From assembly GCA_964523005.1 (NCBI GenBank), contig CAZFZL010000011.1, positions 1-24,474 of the forward strand: a stretch of 24,474 nt of DNA. Reading direction: 5' to 3'. The notes under the pieces are model-generated. The model saw nothing but the letters and a program-made list of their open reading frames with translations. It was not told where the DNA came from and did not search any database. Each line of letters starts with the position of its first letter. The first letter of the stretch is position 1. This document shows, in pieces, positions 1-7,563 of this stretch. The DNA comes from UMGS1307 sp964523005. GTDB taxonomy: Bacteria > Bacillota > Clostridia > Oscillospirales > CAG-382. A program made the translations under genes and the position numbers.

Positions 1-277
1 TACCCTGTTTTTCGAGCTGTGCAAGCGCGAGATGCGCAGGGTTCGGCTTTGCGTCGGGATAAAGCATTTTCGAACGGTAATAGTCGTAAAACTCCTCCGT
101 GTGCTCCATGAAGAAGGTATGCGACAGTATCACCTCCGGCGGATACGCTGCCTTTTCCTTGAACAAGCCTTTGTCGCTTCTGAAATCGGGTATATTGCTT
201 TCCGTAGACACGCCGGCACCGCCGAAAAACGCGATGCGTTCAGCGTCTTTGATCATCCGTTCAAGCTCCCCGTTCAT
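1..277 (-). CDS. Sir2-family NAD-dependent protein deacylase (sirtuin), N-terminal part
   Basis: This frame starts at ATG 277 and runs off the left edge of the window, so only about 92 residues are visible. The segment GAGVSTESNIPDFRS is the sirtuin NAD-binding signature (GAGxSxxSGIPDFRS), and the following residues (KGLFKEKAAYPPE, then LSHTFFMEH) fit the small bacterial sirtuins of about 240 residues. These enzymes remove acyl groups from lysines using NAD and act in the cytoplasm. The catalytic His and the zinc-binding Cys residues would lie outside the window, so activity cannot be judged. An AAAGG-type ribosome binding site precedes the ATG, and the gene begins only 14 bp after the patatin stop, which suggests co-transcription. 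The Gly of SGIPDF is Asn here (SNIPDF). The family call is secure; the substrate is unknown. Confidence 0.9.
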   Translation of the reverse strand, partial: MNGELERMIKDAERIAFFGGAGVSTESNIPDFRSDKGLFKEKAAYPPEVILSHTFFMEHTEEFYDYYRSKMLYPDAKPNPAHLALAQLEKQG

Positions 278-291
278 TTTGGCGTTTCCTT

Positions 292-1182
292 TCAGGTCTT
301 TTCATCTTCGTCCGCCGAAAAGTCATCGGCTATCTCTTTTTTATGCGTTATTTTTTTTGTAAGTCTGTTTATATTACTTATCACAACATCTGTCGTCAAC
401 CGAAGAGAGGGCTTTTCGCGGTTGCTGTTGTTTTTTTTGATATACGAATATATATACTCGAGATCTCCCGCACCGTTCGCAAAAAGCTCTGAAAATACAG
501 CCTTCCCGACAGCATATCCCTCGTTCATCATCAGCTCTATCGATTCACCTCGTACAAACAGCGCATTGCTGAACATGGTCCTATCCGGAAAAGTGACGTT
601 GACGATGCGTTGGTTAAGCAATTCGCTCTCAAATATAAAGTCGTTTTTATCAAAGTGAATAACAATAATATAATCAAGCTGATATTTTTGGAGCGGATAC
701 ACGGGAATATTGTCAAACCATCCGCCGTCGATATGCTTCTTTCCGTTTATCATGACTGATTTGTTAAAGCCCGGCATACACACAGCCGCCCTGACGTGCC
801 TTTCAAGCTCATCAGTCGGTACCTTGTTCATGCAGCAGTATTCGGCAGTCATATCACTCACGTTTGCAAGTGCGATGTACAGTCGTGTTTCGAGAGTTTG
901 CGCACATCCGGCAAGCTCAGTGAGCGTCTGTGCAAATTTCGGACTTCTCAGTACCGATCCGATAAACGAACTTTTTGTGATCTGCCCTATACTGTTCCAT
1001 GCATGTTGGAGATATTCCATTTGCCCCGAACAAAATCCGATACCGTTGAGTGCGCCGACGGATGATGCGCTCACACGCTCAATATCCGTCGCCGGTACAT
1101 ATTCAAGCAACGCTTTCAGCGCCCCGTATTGATATGCTCCCTTTGCAAACCCCGCTCCGAGCACAAGACCGATCCTGACCAT
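292..1182 (-). CDS. Patatin-like phospholipase family protein
   Basis: The product is a 296-residue protein of the patatin-like acyl hydrolase family, which uses a Ser-Asp dyad to cleave lipid acyl esters. The N-terminus (IGLVLGAGFAKGAYQYG) holds the glycine-rich oxyanion segment. The nucleophile elbow is SASSVGALNG, with Ser41 as nucleophile, but the first Gly of the usual GxSxG is Ala39. HIDGG carries the probable catalytic Asp152. I see no signal peptide or clear membrane segment. I chose ATG 1182 over the in-frame ATG at 1209 because GGAGG lies 8 bp upstream of 1182 and the protein then begins at the usual family start. The C-terminal tail is charged (ending DFSADEDEKT). It forms a two-gene unit with the sirtuin, driven by the promoter at 1239-1266. 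The physiological substrate is not evident. Confidence 0.88.
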   Translation of the reverse strand: MVRIGLVLGAGFAKGAYQYGALKALLEYVPATDIERVSASSVGALNGIGFCSGQMEYLQHAWNSIGQITKSSFIGSVLRSPKFAQTLTELAGCAQTLETRLYIALANVSDMTAEYCCMNKVPTDELERHVRAAVCMPGFNKSVMINGKKHIDGGWFDNIPVYPLQKYQLDYIIVIHFDKNDFIFESELLNQRIVNVTFPDRTMFSNALFVRGESIELMMNEGYAVGKAVFSELFANGAGDLEYIYSYIKKNNSNREKPSLRLTTDVVISNINRLTKKITHKKEIADDFSADEDEKT

Positions 1183-1190
1183 ATACTGTG

Positions 1191-1195
1191 CCTCC
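1191..1195 (-). promoter_or_regulatory. Ribosome binding site deciding the patatin start
   Basis: A GGAGG on the minus strand stands 8 bp before ATG 1182. It lies inside the longer open frame that begins at 1209, which argues that translation starts at 1182 rather than nine codons earlier. Confidence 0.8.
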
Positions 1196-1238
1196 GTGCG
1201 CTTTTTCATCTATACCCGACAAATAAGCCATTAATATA

Positions 1239-1266
1239 AGTATAACCTTTTTTCGCTTCGTGTCAA
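1239..1266 (-). promoter_or_regulatory. Vegetative promoter of the patatin-sirtuin unit
   Basis: On the minus strand TTGACA (1261-1266) and TATACT (1239-1244) are separated by 16 bp. A transcript would start near 1232, giving a leader of about 50 nt with the GGAGG site. The -35 box overlaps the small inverted repeat at 1264-1285, which could be an operator. The promoter also separates this unit from the arginine operon upstream. Confidence 0.75.
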
Positions 1267-1285
1267 CATTTCGGCAAAAATGTTG
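1264..1285. repeat. Short inverted repeat overlapping the -35 box, terminator-like on the plus strand
   Basis: The arms CAACATTT (1264-1271) and AAATGTTG (1278-1285) form a perfect 8-bp stem with a 6-base loop. Read on the plus strand it is followed by CTTTTTT, like an intrinsic terminator, yet no plus-strand gene lies upstream. On the minus strand it covers part of the -35 box of the patatin promoter. It could be an operator, a block to antisense transcription, or chance in AT-rich sequence. Confidence 0.45.
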
Positions 1286-1395
1286 CTTTTTTGTTTTGCT
1301 TTTTATTTTTCATGTTTTTCTGTTTTTTGTTCATATTTCGTTAACATTTTCTGCGTTTCGAAATTATTTTTCCGTTTTCACCCATATATATGAAC

Positions 1396-1469
1396 AATTT
1401 ATGAACATTTCAGCGAACCGTTTGATGCATTTCAAGCATTTGTGCGGTTCGCTGAAATGTTCATAAATT
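1396..1469. repeat. 25-bp perfect inverted repeat behind the arginine operon
   Basis: Bases 1396-1420 are the exact reverse complement of 1445-1469, with a 24-base loop (1421-1444) that itself contains a short ATGC/GCAT pairing. The inner half of each arm is GC-rich (CAGCGAACCG) and the outer half is AT-rich. It begins 23 bp after the carB-dapF stop. There is no U-run directly after the stem on the minus strand, so it is not a textbook intrinsic terminator, although such a stem could still stabilise the 3' end or stop transcription. It could also be a copy of a dispersed palindromic element. I see no second copy in this window. The rest of the 310-bp gap (1183-1492) holds only the patatin promoter region and AT-rich sequence. 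Confidence 0.85.
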
Positions 1470-1492
1470 CAATATTATTTTTTTCTATGCTG

Positions 1493-2347
1493 TTAGTACT
1501 TTATTGTCCCGTCATACACGAGATCCGTATTGCCCGTCAGCATGACATGATGGCCGGCGACGTTGACTGTAAGATCGCCGCCGCGAAGCTTGACAGTTAT
1601 ATCCTCGCCTTCGTCGCACAGTCCGGCTTCCACCGCCGCTACCGCCGCGGCACACGCGCCCGTTCCGCAGGCGTATGTTTCGCCGTTTCCGCGTTCCCAA
1701 ACACGCATTTTTATAGTACGTCTGTTCACGACGCGGATGAACTCCGTATTCACGCGTTCGGGGAACAGCGGATCATTTTCAAACGCCGGCCCTTCCTTTT
1801 CGATGTCCACGTCGTCTACGCGCGGACGGAACACGACGCAATGCGGATTACCCACGTTCACGCAGGTGATGCGTTCCTTATGGCCCGCGACCGTCACCTC
1901 GCGCCCGATGACCTGATCTCCATCAAGCAGCACAGGGATCTGAGCAGGAGCGAGGAGCGCGTCACCCATATCGCAGCACACCGAGCTTACGAGCGAATTC
2001 ATTGTGTATACGTGCAGGGTCTTGACGCCGCTCGCCGTTTCAACGGTCATCGTATCTTTTTTGACGTATCCGTTATCGTACAAGTATTTTGCCACGCAGC
2101 GGATACTGTTTCCTGCCATTTTCCCTTCGCTGCCGTCTTTGTTGTACATACGCATCCTCGCGTTTGCGACCTCGGACGGCTCTATAAGCACGATACCGTC
2201 TCCGCCGATTCCGTAATGTCTGTCAGAAAAAGCGATGGAAAGCGATTCAGGACACTCTATGGAGCGCGAGAAGTTATCGATGTAGATATAATCGTTGCCC
2301 GTGGCGACCATTTTCGAGAAATGCAGCGTCCTGTACTCGGTGCGCAT
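1493..2347 (-). other. dapF: DapF (diaminopimelate epimerase) module of the fusion
   Basis: This is the 284-residue C-terminal module beginning at an in-frame Met (codon 1058, base 2347). Family landmarks are FSKMVATGNDYIYID at its start, DRHYGIGGDG, YNKDGSEGKMAGNSIRC, VNVGNPHC and ERGNGETYACGTGACAAA. The module is as long as a free-standing DapF plus about six extra N-terminal residues. No convincing ribosome binding site lies before base 2347 (only a weak GTGGA about 10 bp upstream), so separate translation is unlikely but not excluded. Preserved length and fold motifs argue against decay. The Ala at the first catalytic position was confirmed from the codon (GCA). Confidence 0.88.
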
Positions 2348-5300
2348 ATGGTTGATGTCCACAAGCTCCGTATTCGACTGCGTGTAATTGGAAGCGAATA
2401 TGTCGGCGACCGATTCCGCCGTGTCGAGCGAAGTCAGACACGGTATACCGGCGTGGAGAGCGGCGCGGTGTATTCTGATATAATCATCGGAAGCGTCACG
2501 TGCAGTGCAGGTAGTATCGGCAGTATAGACAACCAGATCGGTCTTTCCGCTTTCTATGAGCTTTATGACTTTTTCCGTTCTGACGGCGCCTGACACGACC
2601 TCAACGTCGCTTCCGAGCGTCTCTATCTCCCGCGCCGTGCCAGCCGTCGCCGTTATCTTCATGCCGATGTCGGTGAATTTCTTTGCGAGCCTGATTATTT
2701 CGTACTTGTCTGCATCGGAAACGGAGATGAACGCGTTTTTACGCCTGTCAAGACGGCAGCCGGAAGCGATGAGTCCTTTATATACTGCTTCCGTCAGCGT
2801 TTTGCCCACTCCGAGCACCTCGCCCGTCGATTTCATTTCCGGGCCGAGCGACGAATCGACGTCAAGCAGCTTTTCAAACGAAAACACCGGTACTTTTACC
2901 GCATAATACGGCGGCGTTTTATACAGACCCGTACCGTAGCCGAGAGTTCCGAGCCTCTCGCCGACCATAACACGTGTCGCAAGCGCGACCATCGGCACAC
3001 CCGTGACCTTGCTTATATACGGGATCGTACGCGAGGCACGGGGGTTTACCTCTATGACGAAAAGCTCTCCGTGATAGATCAGGTACTGTATGTTCACAAG
3101 CCCCTTCGTTTCGAGCGAAAGCGCAAGGAAACTCGAGCATTCGACGATCTGCGAAAGCATTTTGTCACTCAGGCTGTAAGGCGGATAGACGGCGATGCTG
3201 TCACCGCTGTGTACACCTGCGCGTTCGATATGCTGCATGATGCCGGGTATCAGAACGTCGGTCCCGTCACTTATGACATCGACCTCAAGCTCAGTGCCGC
3301 CGAGGTATTTGTCGACAAGGACTGTGTTGCCGTCACCGTGCGAAAGGATTATATCCATATACTGACGCGTTCTCGCGTCGTCGTGAGCGATTATCATATT
3401 CTGACCGCCTATGACGTACGACGGACGCAGCAAGACGGGGTAACCGAGATCGTTGGCGGCTTTTACGGCGTCCTCCTTCGTCAGGACGGCGTGACCCTTC
3501 GGGCGGCTGATACCCTTTGTCTCAAGAAGTGCGTCGAATTTCTCACGGTCTTCAGCCGTGTCTATACCCTGTGCGGATGTGCCGAGTATTCTGATACCGA
3601 GATCGCTGAGCGGTTTCGCAAGCTTTATCGCCGTCTGACCGCCGAACGCCACGACCACGCCGACCGGCTTTTCGACCTCATACACGCCGAGCACGTCCTC
3701 AAACGTCAACGGCTCAAAATAGAGCCTGTCAGCCGTATCAAAATCAGTCGAGACCGTCTCAGGGTTGTTGTTGATGATTATGACCTCGTATCCGAGCTCT
3801 CTGAGCGTCCATACGCAGTGGACGCAGGAATAGTCAAATTCGATGCCCTGCCCTATGCGTATCGGCCCGCTGCCGAGAACGATGATGCGTTTTTTGTTGC
3901 TGCGCGTCAGCGAGCGCGACTCGCAGGCACTGTCATAGCAGGAATAGAAATACGGTGTCTTTGCGTCAAATTCAGCGGCGCAGGTGTCAACCATTTTGTA
4001 CGACGGCAACAGTCTGCACGGCAGCTCGGCGCCGGAAATGCGCTTGAGCGCCTTGTCGGTATATCCTAGCTTTTTCCCTCTCGTGTACAGCTCGCGTGTC
4101 ATCTGCTCCGACGCGATCTTTTTTTCATAATCGCAGAGTATTGCGATGCGCGAGATGAACCATTTGTCGATGCGTGTTATTTCGCTTATCTCCTGCGCTG
4201 TCATTTTGCTGCGCAGCGCTTCGGCTATACGGAATATACGCAGGTCGTCGCATATCTTCAATCTCTCACGCAAGTCGCCGCTGCCAGTGTTTGCGTCAAG
4301 CGTTTCGCATCCGATCTCGGCGCCTCTGAGCGCCTTCATCAATGCGTTTTCAAACGTCTGCCCGATAGCCATGACTTCGCCGGTCGCCTTCATCTGCGTG
4401 CCGAGCGTGCGCGGAGTGCCGATGAATTTATCAAACGGCCATTTCGGGTATTTGACGACGACGTAATCGACTGCAGGCTCGAAAAACGCAAACGTCTTTC
4501 CGGTCACCGCGTTCGGGATCTCGTCGAGCGTATAACCAAGCGCGATCTGAGTCGATACCTTTGCTATCGGATAACCTGTCGCCTTGCTCGCGAGCGCAGA
4601 CGAGCGCGACACACGCGGGTTGACCTCTATTACGGCGTATCTGAAGCTGTCGGGGTCGAGCGCAAACTGTACGTTGCAGCCGCCTTCTATACCGAGCGCG
4701 CCTATAATATCGAGTGCTGCCTTGCGCAGCATCTGCAGCTCCTTATCGGCGAGTGTAAGTGCCGGAGCCGCGACTATGCTGTCTCCCGTATGTACTCCGA
4801 CCGGATCGAAGTTTTCCATCGAGCACACTGCGACGCTGCTTCCGCTTTTGTCGCGCATGACCTCGAATTCGATCTCCTTCCAGCCGTATATGTATTTTTC
4901 CACGAGTATCTGTGTGATCGGCGACTGAGCAAGCCCGTTCGCCGCGATAACACAGAAGCTGTCCATATCGTTCGCCACGCCGCCGCCGCTGCCGCCGAGT
5001 GTGAACGCCGGGCGTATTATAACCGGGAATCCGATCTCAAGCGCGTGCTTTTTCGCCTCTTCAAGCGTCAAAGCTATACCGGACGGGATGCATGGCTGTC
5101 CTATCCTGAGCATCGCTTCCTTGAACAGTTCTCTGTCCTCTGCCGTCTCTATGGCGTGTTCGTCAGTGCCGAGCAGTCTCACTCCGTGGCTTCTGAGAAA
5201 GCCGTCTTTGGATAGCTGCATGGCGAGCGTAAGCCCGGTCTGACCCCCGAGCGTTGCAAGAAGGCTGTCGGGCTTCTCTTTGACGACGATGCGTTCGACC

Positions 5301-5518
5301 GTCTTTTTCGTGAGCGGTTCGAGATATATCTCGTCGGCGAGCATACTGTCCGTCATGATGGTCGCTGGATTGGAATTGACGAGAACGACCTCAAGCCCCG
5401 CTTCCCTGAGGACGCGGCACGCCTGTGCGCCGGCGTAATCGAATTCGGCAGCCTGTCCTATGACGATCGGACCGGAGCCTATCACAAGCACTTTTTTTAT
5501 TGTCTTATCTATCGGCAT
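1493..5518 (-). CDS. carB-dapF: Fusion protein: carbamoyl phosphate synthase large subunit (arginine-type) joined to diaminopimelate epimerase
   Basis: One uninterrupted frame of 1341 codons. Residues 1 to about 1050 are a complete CarB: two ATP-grasp synthetase halves (SGPIVIGQAAEFDYAG near the start, SGPIRIGQGIEFDYS near residue 545), then an MGS-like regulatory domain at about 925-1045. CarB makes carbamoyl phosphate from ammonia passed on by CarA, bicarbonate and two ATP. Residues about 1058-1341 are a full-length DapF, which interconverts LL- and meso-diaminopimelate for lysine and peptidoglycan. Its second catalytic Cys is present (YACGTGACA, Cys1284), but the first catalytic position, normally CGNG, reads MAGNSIRC (Ala1135). 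The join has almost no linker. The start overlaps the end of carA by 14 bp. Its place at the end of the arginine operon implies a role in citrulline synthesis. CarB is certain; the activity of the DapF half is not. Confidence 0.95.
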   Translation of the reverse strand: MPIDKTIKKVLVIGSGPIVIGQAAEFDYAGAQACRVLREAGLEVVLVNSNPATIMTDSMLADEIYLEPLTKKTVERIVVKEKPDSLLATLGGQTGLTLAMQLSKDGFLRSHGVRLLGTDEHAIETAEDRELFKEAMLRIGQPCIPSGIALTLEEAKKHALEIGFPVIIRPAFTLGGSGGGVANDMDSFCVIAANGLAQSPITQILVEKYIYGWKEIEFEVMRDKSGSSVAVCSMENFDPVGVHTGDSIVAAPALTLADKELQMLRKAALDIIGALGIEGGCNVQFALDPDSFRYAVIEVNPRVSRSSALASKATGYPIAKVSTQIALGYTLDEIPNAVTGKTFAFFEPAVDYVVVKYPKWPFDKFIGTPRTLGTQMKATGEVMAIGQTFENALMKALRGAEIGCETLDANTGSGDLRERLKICDDLRIFRIAEALRSKMTAQEISEITRIDKWFISRIAILCDYEKKIASEQMTRELYTRGKKLGYTDKALKRISGAELPCRLLPSYKMVDTCAAEFDAKTPYFYSCYDSACESRSLTRSNKKRIIVLGSGPIRIGQGIEFDYSCVHCVWTLRELGYEVIIINNNPETVSTDFDTADRLYFEPLTFEDVLGVYEVEKPVGVVVAFGGQTAIKLAKPLSDLGIRILGTSAQGIDTAEDREKFDALLETKGISRPKGHAVLTKEDAVKAANDLGYPVLLRPSYVIGGQNMIIAHDDARTRQYMDIILSHGDGNTVLVDKYLGGTELEVDVISDGTDVLIPGIMQHIERAGVHSGDSIAVYPPYSLSDKMLSQIVECSSFLALSLETKGLVNIQYLIYHGELFVIEVNPRASRTIPYISKVTGVPMVALATRVMVGERLGTLGYGTGLYKTPPYYAVKVPVFSFEKLLDVDSSLGPEMKSTGEVLGVGKTLTEAVYKGLIASGCRLDRRKNAFISVSDADKYEIIRLAKKFTDIGMKITATAGTAREIETLGSDVEVVSGAVRTEKVIKLIESGKTDLVVYTADTTCTARDASDDYIRIHRAALHAGIPCLTSLDTAESVADIFASNYTQSNTELVDINHMRTEYRTLHFSKMVATGNDYIYIDNFSRSIECPESLSIAFSDRHYGIGGDGIVLIEPSEVANARMRMYNKDGSEGKMAGNSIRCVAKYLYDNGYVKKDTMTVETASGVKTLHVYTMNSLVSSVCCDMGDALLAPAQIPVLLDGDQVIGREVTVAGHKERITCVNVGNPHCVVFRPRVDDVDIEKEGPAFENDPLFPERVNTEFIRVVNRRTIKMRVWERGNGETYACGTGACAAAVAAVEAGLCDEGEDITVKLRGGDLTVNVAGHHVMLTGNTDLVYDGTIKY

Positions 5519-6608
5519 TTGTTTGTTTTCTCCGTTCCATCATATCGGTAAAGTGACAGAAGAGGAATGACGCGTCGAGCGGACCGGCGCATGCTTCAGG
5601 GTGAAACTGCACCGAAAAAGCGTCAAGCTCGTCGTAATCGATCCCCTCGCAGGTCATGTCGTTGTTATTGACGAATCTGATTTTTCCTGCCGTAGCGTTC
5701 ATCGAATCCGAGACAACGGCGTAGCCGTGGTTCTGTGATGTTATATACATTTTCCCCGTCACATTATCACGCACGGGATGGTTCACGCCGCGGTGTCCGA
5801 AGCGGAGCTTTTCGGTCGTTCCGCCGGCAGCTATCGCTGCAAGCTGATGACCGAGACAGATCGCCATGAGCGGATATTTTCCGAGCAGCTTCTTTATCTG
5901 CTCTATCTGTTCAACGCAGTCAGCCGGGTCGCCCGGGCCGTTCGAGAGCAGAACGCCGTCCGGCTCGGCAGCGCTTATGCGCTCCGCCGTCGTATCGAAC
6001 GGGAAAAGCGTCACCTCGCAGCCGATGTTCACGAGCGAGCGCACGATGTTGCGTTTCTCGCCGTAATCGATCATCGCCACACGGTATTTTGTCTCGCCTG
6101 CCGGGCGTACGGTCTCCGTCTTGTCACAGCTCACTTTTCTGAGCGAATCGGTGATCCTGTACACCTTCGCATCTTCAAGATCGGCGTTTTCCGGGTCGTC
6201 AGTCAGCACGGCGTTCATCACGCCGTTTCTCGTTATATGCTTAGTGATCTCTCTTGTATCGACGCCGTAAATACCGGGGACATTCATCCTTATGAGAAAC
6301 TCCTCCACCGTTTTGTTACAGCGGAAATTTGACGGCGCGTCCGTCTTTTCGCGCACGACATAACCGACAGCGCGGCAGTAAGGACTTTCTGCGTCTTCGT
6401 TTATAAAGCCGTAATTGCCTATCATCGGAAACGTCTGCACGATGATCTGACCGTAATAGCTCGGATCGGTGAGCGTTTCCACATAGCCGCCGCAGCAAGT
6501 GGTGAAGACCGCTTCGCCGACACACTGCTTTTTTCCGTCAAGCTCAGCGCCGAACGCATAGCCGGCAAAAACCGTGCCGTCGCACAGCACAAGATACCTC
6601 TTTTTCAT
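5505..6608 (-). CDS. carA: Carbamoyl phosphate synthase small (glutaminase) subunit, arginine-type
   Basis: A 367-residue CarA. The N-terminal half is the small-subunit-specific domain. The C-terminal half is a class I glutamine amidotransferase with Cys251 in ICLGHQ and His336/Glu338 in FHPEA, so the Cys-His-Glu triad is complete. It hydrolyses glutamine and channels ammonia to CarB. An AAGGAAG site precedes the ATG, and argF ends 23 bp upstream. The 3' end overlaps carB by 14 bp, consistent with translational coupling of the two subunits. Position after argF marks it as the arginine copy; a second carA lies in the pyrimidine operon at 19710. It differs from that copy at many positions, so the pair is not a recent duplication. 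Confidence 0.96.
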   Translation of the reverse strand: MKKRYLVLCDGTVFAGYAFGAELDGKKQCVGEAVFTTCCGGYVETLTDPSYYGQIIVQTFPMIGNYGFINEDAESPYCRAVGYVVREKTDAPSNFRCNKTVEEFLIRMNVPGIYGVDTREITKHITRNGVMNAVLTDDPENADLEDAKVYRITDSLRKVSCDKTETVRPAGETKYRVAMIDYGEKRNIVRSLVNIGCEVTLFPFDTTAERISAAEPDGVLLSNGPGDPADCVEQIEQIKKLLGKYPLMAICLGHQLAAIAAGGTTEKLRFGHRGVNHPVRDNVTGKMYITSQNHGYAVVSDSMNATAGKIRFVNNNDMTCEGIDYDELDAFSVQFHPEACAGPLDASFLFCHFTDMMERRKQTNADR

Positions 6609-6631
6609 TCGCGTGACTTCCTTTTCGCTTT

Positions 6632-7543
6632 TCAGTCTTTATATCCCATGGTGCTCACGAGCACCGCCTTCTGCGCATGAAGTCTGTTCTCCGCCTGATC
6701 GAATATTTCTCCGGCATGAGCCTCGAACGCCTCCGCCGTTATCTCCTCGCCTCTGTGCGCCGGCAGACAATGCAGTACCATGCAGCCTTCGTGCGCAAGC
6801 GCAAGAACGCTTTCATTGACCTGGTATCCGGCAAACGCCTTCATACGTTTCGCCGCTTCGCCCTCCTGACCCATCGACGCCCACACGTCAGTATATATCA
6901 CGTCCGCGTCCTTCGCCGCCTCGGAAACATCGTGCGTGACGTTCACATTTCCGTTTGCCTTTGCCCATTCAAGAACGCCTGCGTCCGGCTCGTACCCTTC
7001 AGGGCACGCTATTGTAAAGCTCATATTGCACTTGAGTGCGCCGACGATGAGCGAATTCGCCATATTGTTGCCGTCGCCTATGAAGCACATCTTCAAGCCG
7101 TTGAAGCCGCCCTTGTGCTCGCGTATCGTCATCAGGTCCGCAAGCACCTGACAAGGGTGCGCGTAATCGGTCAGACCGTTTATGACGGGGATCGAGCCGT
7201 ACTCTGCGAGCGCCTCAACGTCCGACTGCGCGAACGTGCGTATCATGATACCGTCAAGGTAGCGTGACAGAACGCGCGCCGTGTCCATAAGCGGTTCGCC
7301 GCGTCCGAGCTGGAGATCGCGGTCGCTCAGGAAAAGCGCAGCGCCGCCGAGCTCGTACATTCCGACCTCAAACGAAACGCGCGTGCGCGTTGAAGATTTC
7401 GCGAATATCATTCCGAGCGTTTTCCCGGAAAGGTATTCCTTTCTGATATTGTGCTTTTTTTCGTATTTGAGCTGATCCGCGAGATTGAGAAGCTCATTTA
7501 TTTCCTTCGGCGAAAGATCGCCGAGCTTAAGGAGATGCTTCAT
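6632..7543 (-). CDS. argF: Ornithine carbamoyltransferase
   Basis: A 303-residue enzyme that joins ornithine and carbamoyl phosphate to give citrulline. The carbamoyl-phosphate loop SSTRTR is at residues 50-55 and HPCQ at 129-132. The ornithine-side motifs DVWASMG (219-225) and HCLP (258-261) are present, which separates it from aspartate carbamoyltransferase. Length is normal for the family. The ATG follows an AAGGGA-type ribosome binding site, 20 bp after the argD stop and 23 bp before carA, so the enzyme is made together with its carbamoyl phosphate supplier. An anabolic role is inferred from the surrounding biosynthetic genes; no arginine deiminase or carbamate kinase gene is in the window. 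Confidence 0.96.
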   Translation of the reverse strand: MKHLLKLGDLSPKEINELLNLADQLKYEKKHNIRKEYLSGKTLGMIFAKSSTRTRVSFEVGMYELGGAALFLSDRDLQLGRGEPLMDTARVLSRYLDGIMIRTFAQSDVEALAEYGSIPVINGLTDYAHPCQVLADLMTIREHKGGFNGLKMCFIGDGNNMANSLIVGALKCNMSFTIACPEGYEPDAGVLEWAKANGNVNVTHDVSEAAKDADVIYTDVWASMGQEGEAAKRMKAFAGYQVNESVLALAHEGCMVLHCLPAHRGEEITAEAFEAHAGEIFDQAENRLHAQKAVLVSTMGYKD

Positions 7544-7563
7544 TTTTCTGTCCCTTCCGTCTT

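Noticed and set aside
1..1182. Antiphage defence system built from patatin and Sir2
   Set aside because: The sirtuin N-terminus looks like a stand-alone deacylase, no cyclase, nuclease or mobile gene is nearby, and the flanks are core metabolism; the idea is kept only as a remark.
1493..2347. Independent dapF gene with its own start at 2347
   Set aside because: The frame is continuous with carB and no convincing ribosome binding site precedes the internal ATG; it is described as a module of the fusion instead.
1442..4069. Long plus-strand open frames opposite carB-dapF (383 and 332 codons)
   Set aside because: They lie antisense to clear CarB and DapF motifs, lack ribosome binding sites, and their translations show Arg/His/Val-rich low-sense composition typical of the reverse frame of a GC-biased gene.
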